Assembly (NCBI GenBank): GCA_017964345.1 | Contig: JAGCSD010000052.1 | Location: 1 to 11,010 of the forward strand | Direction: 5' to 3' | Length of the DNA: 11,010 bases | From: Clostridia bacterium | GTDB taxonomy: Bacteria > Bacillota > Clostridia > Christensenellales > QALW01 | Shown here: positions 1 through 5,556 of the stretch, in pieces | How the letters are laid out: every line of letters begins with the position of its first letter | Position numbering within the stretch: position 1 is the first letter of the stretch | The notes under the pieces: generated by a model | Database searches by the model: none | Told to the model about the DNA's origin: nothing | What the model saw: only the letters and a program-made list of their open reading frames with translations | Position numbers and translations under genes: made by a program

Positions 1-1
1 A

Positions 2-889
2 TCAGCCCTTGTCCGGGTGAACGTCCACCTGCGGGAACGGGCATTCCACGCCCAGCGAACGGAATCCGAGCAGCAGATCGCGGTTCAGCAAACGAGCGCC
101 GGAATAAATATCTTTTTCATCCACGTTGACGACGAATTTCAGGACTACCGAACTGTCCGCCAGCGCCTGAACACCGAGATACTTCGGCGGCGCCTTGAAT
201 ATATCGGTACGCTTTTCGTAAATCCGGTCCATCAACGCGGGGATCTCCTTTTCGAGCTTTTCGAGGTCGGTCGCATACGGGATCGCGATCTCGCTGACGC
301 TGCGGGACAGCTTGTCCGAGCGGTTCAGAATGTTTTTCATTGCGGAATTGTTCACGATTTTCACGTTATCGCCGGGATCGGTGATACAGGTGGTACGGAT
401 ACCGATATTCGTCACCGTACCGCGGAAGCCGTCCACCTCCACGATGTCACCCACGTTGTACTGGTTTTCAAACAGCATGAACGCGCCGGTCACCATATCG
501 GCGATCAGGCTTTCAGCGGAGAATCCGACCACCAACGCGATAATTCCCACGCTGGCGACGATCGTCGACACGTTGACGCCGAGGATCGAAAGCCCCCAAC
601 ACAAAATGACGAGAAACGCCACATATTTCAGAAGGCTCGCCGTAATGGAAAGAATGGAACGGATCCGGTGATTTTGGGGGTTGGGCAGCGTCAGAAGCAG
701 GGAAAACAGGACTTCTATCGCCAGAATGCTCGCCGCCATCACAACGACCTTGAGGATCGCCGCGAAATCAACGTTCAAATTGATCTTGGTAAGGTCAAAG
801 GTCCCGGACAGGATACCCGCCAGCACCGCGGCGCCGAGCACGACGACGCAAATCGTCAGTTTAATGACTTTTTCCGTTGTTTTTTTCAA
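2..889 (-). CDS. MscS-family mechanosensitive ion channel
   Basis: Small-conductance mechanosensitive channel that would open under membrane tension and release solutes on osmotic downshock. Three to four hydrophobic segments are visible (about residues 8-29, 44-68 and 84-135). The last is Gly/Ala-rich, like the MscS pore helix, and runs into the beta domain with the signature NVGDIVEVDGFRGTV and later NNSAMKNILNRS (about 146-191). Length is 295 aa, normal for a short MscS. I chose the TTG start at 889 because AAGGAGGA sits 6-7 nt upstream; the longer frame from ATG 925 would place this ribosome binding site inside the coding region. It is the last gene of a minus-strand operon after the BMP lipoprotein gene, about 75 bp downstream of it, with no clear promoter of its own. 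The TGA stop at 2-4 is inside the window. The family is secure; gating properties and ion selectivity are not predictable. Confidence 0.93.
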   Translation of the reverse strand: MKKTTEKVIKLTICVVVLGAAVLAGILSGTFDLTKINLNVDFAAILKVVVMAASILAIEVLFSLLLTLPNPQNHRIRSILSITASLLKYVAFLVILCWGLSILGVNVSTIVASVGIIALVVGFSAESLIADMVTGAFMLFENQYNVGDIVEVDGFRGTVTNIGIRTTCITDPGDNVKIVNNSAMKNILNRSDKLSRSVSEIAIPYATDLEKLEKEIPALMDRIYEKRTDIFKAPPKYLGVQALADSSVVLKFVVNVDEKDIYSGARLLNRDLLLGFRSLGVECPFPQVDVHPDKG

Positions 890-931
890 AAAAATTCCTC
901 CTTCTATGAAAAAGCATAAAAACAACAGCGT

Positions 932-950
932 CGGAAGGGGATATCTTCCG
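932..950. other. Small hairpin between the BMP and mscS genes
   Basis: Inverted repeat CGGAAG / CTTCCG with a 7-nt loop, lying in the 75-bp gap between the lipoprotein stop and mscS. On the minus (gene) strand it is followed after about 8 nt by a short T-rich run (TTGTTTTT). It could be a weak terminator or processing site lowering mscS expression. The stem is only 6 bp and the T-run is not adjacent, so the role is uncertain. Confidence 0.3.
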
Positions 951-964
951 GCGCGTTCGTTTTT

Positions 965-2068
965 TTATTCCGCCTTGTGCAGGATGCGCAAGGTCACATA
1001 CTGGTCGTCCACCGCCGGGAAGTCCGCACTGCCGACCTGTACCGTTCCGCCGGCGATCTTTTCCTTGATCTGTTCATAGTCGGCGAGGGTGAAGTCCTTA
1101 AAAAGCCACAGCCCCACATAATCGGGCAAATACACATAATTGCCGTTCTGCAAGCCGAAATACAGCGTTTTGCCGCCGAGATTCTCTTCCCACGAGCCGG
1201 ACAGAAGCATTTCCAGCGTGGCGTCCACGGCTTCCCGCAGTCCCTGCATGGCGCTGGTCATAAACGGATTGTAATCGAAATAACTGCCCAAATGCGCCTG
1301 ATCGTACTGGCTGCCGATGATATACTGCAAATGCGAAACCGCTTTTTCGGCGCATTTCTGCGTCAGGGCGTCATTGGCGCAGACCATGACGACCTCTGTG
1401 CCGGAGGCGTACCATTCGTTCAGCTCGGAAAGCGCCGCGTCCTCATTTTCGTACTCGTCCGCAAACGCCACATTGATCTCAATTTCGGCGGAAAGCTCCA
1501 TGGCGGCGTCGCTGGCACCCTGCACAAAGCCGTATCCGTAATTGGCGAACGCCTCGATATTACGCTCGCCTAAATACCCCAGCCGCGCAAAGCCGTCCTT
1601 AACGGCGGCATATCCCGCCAAGTAACCGCCCTGCTCCTGCCGGAACATGACGCAGTGCGTATTTTTCTCTAATTTACCGATGCTCTCCTCGGAAGCGTCG
1701 ATCACGATGAACCGCGTGCCGGGATATTGCTTCTGCGCGCCCGCCAGTGCGTGTGAAAAGCGGTCGCCGTAACAAATGACGACCTGCGCGCCCTCCTGTA
1801 CGGCGGCGTTGAACTGCGCGGAGATCGCTTCGTCCGTCATGTCCGACGGGCGATAATAGACATACTCGATCCCGTTGGCGTCCCCGCAGGATCCGATGCC
1901 CTCCCACAGGGCGGCGTTAATGAAATCCAGCTCCAGCTCCTGCGTGCCGGTGATCAGCGCGATCCGGCGGATCGGATCATGGATGCCCGCCGCGGCGTTC
2001 CGGCACGCCGAAAGAACCAGCAGCAGAACACACAGCAGGCAAATACAACTTTTTTTGAATTTATTCAT
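965..2068 (-). CDS. BMP-family (PnrA/Med-like) substrate-binding lipoprotein
   Basis: A 367-aa predicted lipoprotein. A short positively charged N-terminus and a hydrophobic core lead to a lipobox LSAC, with Cys22 as the lipid-bearing residue. The rest resembles the basic membrane protein family (Pfam Bmp), a periplasmic-binding fold used by nucleoside ABC importers: an opening strand RRIALITG, VVICYGD near 97-102, FIVIDAS near 120-126, and the family's hallmark QEQGGYLAGYAA near 144-155 followed by LGYLG. It would sit on the outer face of the membrane and bind a small ligand, possibly a nucleoside. No permease or ATPase gene is next to it, so it is either an orphan binding protein sharing a distant transporter or a sensor. 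Its ATG overlaps the 3' end of the DUF308 gene by 8 nt, which implies translational coupling. The ligand is unknown. Confidence 0.85.
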   Translation of the reverse strand: MNKFKKSCICLLCVLLLVLSACRNAAAGIHDPIRRIALITGTQELELDFINAALWEGIGSCGDANGIEYVYYRPSDMTDEAISAQFNAAVQEGAQVVICYGDRFSHALAGAQKQYPGTRFIVIDASEESIGKLEKNTHCVMFRQEQGGYLAGYAAVKDGFARLGYLGERNIEAFANYGYGFVQGASDAAMELSAEIEINVAFADEYENEDAALSELNEWYASGTEVVMVCANDALTQKCAEKAVSHLQYIIGSQYDQAHLGSYFDYNPFMTSAMQGLREAVDATLEMLLSGSWEENLGGKTLYFGLQNGNYVYLPDYVGLWLFKDFTLADYEQIKEKIAGGTVQVGSADFPAVDDQYVTLRILHKAE

Positions 2069-2588
2069 GCAGCTTCCGCACCTTTACGGCAATCCAGACG
2101 TCCATAAGCCCTTCGCAGATCAGCATAATGCCGATCACGATGGCAAGCGTCTGCACCGCCTGTCTTCTTAAGCAAATCAAAACCACGCTGGCGGCGATCG
2201 TCAAAACCGAAATCACCAGCGCGACCGGCCAAAGCGCGTCGCGCGCCTTGTACAGTTTCACCGTGCTTTGCACATCCACGATACCGTGGAACAAAATGAG
2301 GATACCGAACACCACCGCCACGAGGTTCTGCAATGTTTGCGGACTGCAGATGATATATACGCCCGTTGCGGCAAAGACCAGCCCCATCAGCAATTCGTAG
2401 CGGTTTTCAGGCTTGCGCAGATAGCGGATCACGGAAATCACGCCGATCACAGCGGCGGCAGCGCCTATCCCGATACAAACCACGTCTATCGCCACGGAAG
2501 AAAACACCGTAAGCAGTACGCCGATCACCACCGTCAGGATCGCCGATACGAGATAATCTTTCCACAGATCTTTGAAAAAATCTTTCAT
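2061..2588 (-). CDS. DUF308/HdeD-like membrane protein
   Basis: A 175-aa integral membrane protein with about six hydrophobic segments arranged as repeated pairs, as in the HdeD/DUF308 family. Short charged stretches such as RYLRKPENRYE and KLYKARD lie between the pairs. HdeD is linked to acid resistance in enterobacteria, but in Firmicutes these proteins have no settled function. I chose ATG 2588 over the upstream ATG 2612 because GGAGGGAGGA lies just before it. This is the first gene of the operon driven by the consensus promoter at 2640-2668, and its stop overlaps the start of the lipoprotein gene by 8 nt. Family assignment rests on the transmembrane layout and general similarity, so it is good but not certain. 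Confidence 0.75.
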   Translation of the reverse strand: MKDFFKDLWKDYLVSAILTVVIGVLLTVFSSVAIDVVCIGIGAAAAVIGVISVIRYLRKPENRYELLMGLVFAATGVYIICSPQTLQNLVAVVFGILILFHGIVDVQSTVKLYKARDALWPVALVISVLTIAASVVLICLRRQAVQTLAIVIGIMLICEGLMDVWIAVKVRKLHE

Positions 2589-2639
2589 ATATCCTCCCTC
2601 CGTTCTTTGCACACGTGCGTTTGCCGTTCGGCTATTCTT

Positions 2640-2668
2640 ATTATATATGATGTTCTGACAGTTGTCAA
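2640..2668 (-). promoter_or_regulatory. Consensus sigma-A promoter of the DUF308-BMP-mscS operon
   Basis: On the minus strand, TTGACA (2668-2663) and TATAAT (2645-2640) are both perfect and separated by 17 bp. The expected transcript starts near 2633 and leaves a leader of about 45 nt before ATG 2588. This is the strongest promoter match in the window. Confidence 0.9.
2656..2667. promoter_or_regulatory. Palindrome TGACA-N2-TGTCA over the -35 box
   Basis: A perfect 5+5 inverted repeat with a 2-bp centre, overlapping the -35 hexamer of the operon promoter. Part of the symmetry is forced by TTGACA itself. The position suits a repressor operator, but no cognate regulator can be named from this window. 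Confidence 0.35.
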
Positions 2669-2694
2669 CGTAATATTTTCGTAATAATTTCTAT

Positions 2695-3216
2695 TCATGA
2701 AAACACCGGTGTCCCGCTCAGCCGGCGCGCCGGAAACAGAGCGAAAGCGAGCGATAGGACATCTTTGAGCAAATACGGAGCCGAAACAAGCAGACACGCC
2801 GACGAAAAAGGCGTTTGTGTGATCAGCGCGTACTGCGCGGCGCCCATCGCGTGACAAATCACCACTCCCAAAAGTCCAAAAAGCAGATGTTTCCCCATGC
2901 TTTTGCCGCCTATACCGCACAATGCCGCCATCGGCACAAATCCGAACAAAAAACCGCCCGTAGGTCCGAAAAGGGTTTGAACGCCTCCTTGAAACGATGA
3001 AAACACCGGCAGACCGACCGCGCCGAGCAGCAGATACACACCCGCCGCCAGCGGCGCGCGGACGCGCCCGAGTAAAAAGCCGCACAACGCAACGGCAAAG
3101 GTCTGCAGCGTCATCGGCACACCCGCCGGCAAGGGGATCGCCAGCTGCGAACAGACCGCCAAGATCGCCGCGAACGCGCCGATCTGTACCGCCGCGCGAC
3201 CGGAAAACGCTTTCAT
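2695..3216 (-). CDS. bioY: BioY, biotin ECF transporter S component
   Basis: Membrane-embedded biotin-binding subunit of an energy-coupling-factor transporter, 173 aa, full length for the family. Family landmarks are an AxxxA-type helix near the N-terminus (AAILA, 16-20), the PMTLQTFAV stretch (34-42), GVYLLLGAVGLPVF (59-72), and GGVQTLFGPTGGFLFGF (77-93), which is very characteristic of BioY. About six transmembrane helices are present. No EcfA/EcfT genes are nearby, so it presumably docks with a shared module encoded elsewhere or works alone. Its ATG overlaps the TGA of the MocR-type regulator gene (ATGA), with only a weak AAAGG upstream, so translation is probably coupled to the regulator. 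No terminator is evident after it, so read-through toward the downstream operon is possible. Confidence 0.93.
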   Translation of the reverse strand: MKAFSGRAAVQIGAFAAILAVCSQLAIPLPAGVPMTLQTFAVALCGFLLGRVRAPLAAGVYLLLGAVGLPVFSSFQGGVQTLFGPTGGFLFGFVPMAALCGIGGKSMGKHLLFGLLGVVICHAMGAAQYALITQTPFSSACLLVSAPYLLKDVLSLAFALFPARRLSGTPVFS

Positions 3217-4271
3217 TGCTCTGCCTTTCGTCTTTTGCGCCGCACGCGGTTCAGATGCCGTTCAAAATCGCCGCCGTCCAGAAGCTGCGCGAGTACCAGT
3301 TGTTCAAAGGTAGGGACCGTGCAGGAATAAAAGCCCACCGTATCCTCAAATCGCTTTGCCAGGCGCGGAGGCAGAACCAAATACCCCGTGCGGAAAGACG
3401 GCGCGATCGTCTGCGAAAACGTGTTGAGATACAATACATTTTCCTTCTCCGTGAGCGCAAAGAGCGCGTCCACAGGCTTGAGCGACGCGGCAAATTCCGA
3501 TTCAAAATCGTCCTCGATCAAGAGTCTGCCCGGCAGGGACGCCCACTGCAGATATTCCTTTTTTTTCGCCGCCGACGCCGTCACGCCGCTGGGATAGCTC
3601 CGATAGGGCGAAACGTGAAGAATATCGGCTTGACAACCGTTCAACGCCTGAGAAGAAATACCGTTTTCCGCAAGCTTCAGACGCGCCGGCTCTACGCCGT
3701 ACGCCTGATAGACCTGTGCGATCTTAGCATACGAAGGATCCTCGATCGCATACCGGCGTGCTTGCCCCAGCGCCTGTAAAATCAACCCGTAAAGCGCCTC
3801 GGCGCCGGAACCAACCCAAATCTGATCGCTTTGCACATGAATGTCGCGGCTGCGGGACAGATAGCGCGCGATGGCGCCGCGCAGCTCTGCCGTGCCGTGC
3901 CGCGGGGGTTTTCGGAGGATCGCTTCGCCGTAATCGGTCAACACACGCCGCATGGTGCGCGCCAATACCGTAAACGGAAAATGCTCCGCCGTTTCCTTTC
4001 GCGCGGGCGGTACGGGAAGCACCTCGCCGCCTACGGGAAAGGAATCCTGCGCGCGGTAGGTGACAAAATACCCGCTCTTTTCCCGCGCCGTGATAAAGCC
4101 TTCGTCCGCAAGCAGGGCATAGGCGTGTTCCACCGTCACCACGCTGACGCCGATCTTTTTTGCCATTTCCCGCTTGGACGGCAGTTTTTGCGTATAGTCC
4201 CCGCGTTCGATCCCCTGACGGAGGGTTTCGTACAACCGCAAGTATGCCGATTTTTCCTTTTTTTTATTCAT
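3213..4271 (-). CDS. Truncated MocR-type regulator (GntR HTH + aminotransferase-like domain) lacking the PLP lysine
   Basis: A 352-aa transcription factor. Residues 8-72 form a GntR winged helix (LPSKREMAKKIGVSVVTVEHAY). Residues from about 95 to the end are a class I aminotransferase-like domain with clear MocR landmarks: HGTAELRGAIARYL (125-138), GSGAEALYG (154-162), IEDPSY (176-181), IEDDFESEF (252-260) and NTFSQTIAPSFRTGY (283-297). In PLP-binding MocR proteins the last motif reads TFSK; here residue 287 is Gln (CAG, 3413-3411), so no Schiff base with PLP can form. The usual Tyr in EDDY is Phe (256). The protein ends right after HLNRVRRKRRKAEQ, about 90-120 residues short of the usual 450-480, so the small C-terminal subdomain is missing. 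bioY begins at its stop codon. The start is ATG 4271, although the nearest GGAG lies 18 nt upstream. It probably regulates bioY and the divergent ECF gene; this is inferred from position. Confidence 0.85.
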   Translation of the reverse strand: MNKKKEKSAYLRLYETLRQGIERGDYTQKLPSKREMAKKIGVSVVTVEHAYALLADEGFITAREKSGYFVTYRAQDSFPVGGEVLPVPPARKETAEHFPFTVLARTMRRVLTDYGEAILRKPPRHGTAELRGAIARYLSRSRDIHVQSDQIWVGSGAEALYGLILQALGQARRYAIEDPSYAKIAQVYQAYGVEPARLKLAENGISSQALNGCQADILHVSPYRSYPSGVTASAAKKKEYLQWASLPGRLLIEDDFESEFAASLKPVDALFALTEKENVLYLNTFSQTIAPSFRTGYLVLPPRLAKRFEDTVGFYSCTVPTFEQLVLAQLLDGGDFERHLNRVRRKRRKAEQ

Positions 4272-4272
4272 C

Positions 4273-4282
4273 TGGTATGATA
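4273..4282. repeat. Direct repeat copy 1 (TGGTATGATA), candidate MocR operator
   Basis: First copy of a perfect 10-bp direct repeat. Read on the minus strand it gives TATCATACCA, containing ATACCA, which I recall as the half-site bound by Bacillus GabR (a MocR protein). It lies between the ribosome binding site and the ATG of the regulator gene, so binding here could block the regulator's own transcription. Confidence 0.6.
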
Positions 4283-4302
4283 AAAAAATCTCCTTTTGGC
4301 TA

Positions 4303-4331
4303 TTTTCATATAGTCAGATTTGTGGTATGAT
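4303..4331 (+). promoter_or_regulatory. Probable promoter of the ECF S-component gene
   Basis: A -35-like TTTTCA (4303-4308, four of six consensus positions) lies 17 bp before TATGAT (4326-4331), which is preceded by TG one base upstream, making an extended -10. The transcript would start near 4338, giving a leader of about 25 nt with AAAGGAG ahead of ATG 4363. Confidence 0.55.
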
Positions 4332-4332
4332 A
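4323..4332. repeat. Direct repeat copy 2 (TGGTATGATA), overlapping the ECF gene promoter
   Basis: Second copy, exactly 50 bp after the first (44 bp between the two ATACCA cores). It doubles as an extended -10 element, TG-G-TATGAT, for the ECF S-component gene, so an occupied site would compete with RNA polymerase. Confidence 0.6.
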
Positions 4333-4362
4333 CGAACATCTTTTGAAAGGAGCGGACATTCC

Positions 4363-4887
4363 ATGAAACGATCCGGCTTGCTGACGACTAAAAGACTGTG
4401 CGTGACCGCCATTTTTATGGCATTGAATATGCTGATGAGTTCGTTCAGCATTCCGGTTCCGCCGGACGGTCATTTTTATCTCAACGACATCATTATATGC
4501 GTGTTCGCGCTTCTGTTCGATCCGTTGGCATCCTTCTTAGTCGGCGGCGTGGGCGCGTTTCTGGGTGATTTTTTCTTCTATCCCGGTCATGTACAGGTCA
4601 TGTTCGTGTCCCTGCTCGCGCACGGTCTGCAAGCGGCGGCGATCTCTCTTCTTTCCCGCCATACGTTCAAAAAGAAACCGCTTTACGCCGATATGTTAGG
4701 CGTTTCCGTCGGAGCGGTCATCATGGTCACCGGTTATATGCTCGGACGCGCGTTCGTATACAGCACCCCCGCCTACGCGCTGTTGAAACTGCCGTTTGAG
4801 CTTCTGCAGGCGGGTGTCGGCGCCGTTGCCGGCGTTCTGCTCTGTCGCAAGGCGGGGCTGAAGAAACTGCGCGACCGTCTGTTTTAA
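4363..4887 (+). CDS. ECF transporter S component, substrate unknown
   Basis: A 174-aa integral membrane protein resembling the small substrate-binding subunits of ECF vitamin transporters, of the ECF-ribofla_trS-like type (Pfam PF07155). Visible landmarks are the N-terminal AxxxA motif (AIFMA, 16-20), FYLNDIIICVFALLFDPLASF (38-58), GGVGAFLGDFFFY (61-73) and about six transmembrane helices. No ATPase or EcfT gene is adjacent, so it would rely on a shared energising module. I chose ATG 4363 because AAAGGAG lies 10 nt upstream; the in-frame ATG at 4327 sits inside the -10 element and cannot be on the transcript. The gene is divergent from a MocR-type regulator and shares operator-like repeats with it. 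MocR neighbours often concern vitamin B6 or amines, so a B6 vitamer is one guess; a biotin precursor is another. Neither is shown by the sequence. Confidence 0.8.
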   Translation: MKRSGLLTTKRLCVTAIFMALNMLMSSFSIPVPPDGHFYLNDIIICVFALLFDPLASFLVGGVGAFLGDFFFYPGHVQVMFVSLLAHGLQAAAISLLSRHTFKKKPLYADMLGVSVGAVIMVTGYMLGRAFVYSTPAYALLKLPFELLQAGVGAVAGVLLCRKAGLKKLRDRLF

Positions 4888-4904
4888 GACCAAACGGATC
4901 ACCG

Positions 4905-4931
4905 AAAACGGCTCCTCCGAGCCGTTTTTTT
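4905..4931. terminator. Bidirectional rho-independent terminator
   Basis: A 10-bp perfect stem AAAACGGCTC / GAGCCGTTTT with a CTCC loop, followed on the plus strand by further T residues (seven in all). The minus-strand read also ends in TTTT. It lies between the converging ECF S-component and PlsY-like genes and touches the PlsY-like stop codon. Confidence 0.88.
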
Positions 4932-5556
4932 ACGCCCGCTCGGTTTCTTCCTCTTCTTCCGCCGCCGGAGCCGGCAATGCGTCCAGCGCATAGCGCGTAT
5001 GCTTCAAAACGCCCGTGACGGCGATCAGCGCCGCGCCGATCGCCACGCTGAGCAGTCCCTGCCACAGCGAAAACGCCGCCGCCAGCACGCCGAAGACAAA
5101 AAATGTCCACGCGCTGCGGCGCCGATGCGGATCGATCTTTAACAGCGTGGAAAAAAGAATATACACGGCCGCCAGCACAAACACAATATAGCTGACCGGC
5201 AGAAGTCCCAAAAGCGAACCGAAGGACACCGCCACGCACTTGCCGCCGTGAAAACGGTTCAGCGGCGCGATCGCGTGCCCCAGCACCGGGGCGAAGATCG
5301 CCAAGGAAAACCACCATTTGGCGGGGTCCAACAGACTGCACGCCGCGAGGACCGGCAGGACGCCTTTGCCCAGATCAAAAAACAGACACAAAAATCCCCA
5401 GAACACACCGCAAAGCTTGAACACGTTGCCCGCGCCGGGATTGCGGTCGTCGCTTTCGTTTTCTATGTCCCGTTTGAGAAACAGGCGCGGGATCAGCGAC
5501 GCATACATCACGCTTCCCGACAAAAAGCCGCCGATTATCACCAGAATCTCTGTCAC
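4930..5556 (-). CDS. PlsY-like glycerol-3-phosphate acyltransferase (divergent)
   Basis: A 208-aa membrane protein of the PlsY family, whose members transfer an acyl group from acyl phosphate to glycerol-3-phosphate to start phospholipid synthesis. Five to six hydrophobic helices are visible. The three PlsY motifs are recognisable but altered: NPGAGNVFKLCG (39-50) replaces the usual GSGNIGATN type, DLGKGVLPV (61-69) is kept, and GHAIAP followed by FHGGKCVAV (93-110) replaces GHxFPvF with GGKGVAT. The tail is acidic (five consecutive Glu). The GTG start overlaps the TGA of the upstream glycosyltransferase (GTGA) and has GGAGG nearby. It may be a second, specialised PlsY paralogue paired with glycolipid synthesis, or the housekeeping enzyme of a lineage with this variant. 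The family is clear; activity is inferred. Confidence 0.82.
   Translation of the reverse strand: MTEILVIIGGFLSGSVMYASLIPRLFLKRDIENESDDRNPGAGNVFKLCGVFWGFLCLFFDLGKGVLPVLAACSLLDPAKWWFSLAIFAPVLGHAIAPLNRFHGGKCVAVSFGSLLGLLPVSYIVFVLAAVYILFSTLLKIDPHRRRSAWTFFVFGVLAAAFSLWQGLLSVAIGAALIAVTGVLKHTRYALDALPAPAAEEEEETERA

Noticed and set aside
17-919. 300-codon open frame on the plus strand opposite mscS
   Set aside because: It mirrors the mscS codons, has His/Arg/Asp-rich low-complexity composition and no family resemblance; the minus-strand MscS reading is clear.
890-925. ATG 925 as the mscS start
   Set aside because: A strong AAGGAGGA followed by TTG 889 lies inside this extension, and the extra residues look like translated leader.
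2669-2694. Terminator after bioY
   Set aside because: The stretch is AT-rich with a short TATTACG direct repeat but no stem-loop with a T-run; it may instead be an upstream promoter element.
4298-4315. Imperfect palindrome GGCTAT-N6-ATAGTC between the two direct repeats
   Set aside because: Only five of six pairs, not centred between the repeats, and AT-rich; likely chance.
4327-4362. ATG 4327 as the start of the ECF S-component gene
   Set aside because: It lies inside the promoter -10 element, upstream of the expected transcript start, and has no ribosome binding site; ATG 4363 has AAAGGAG.
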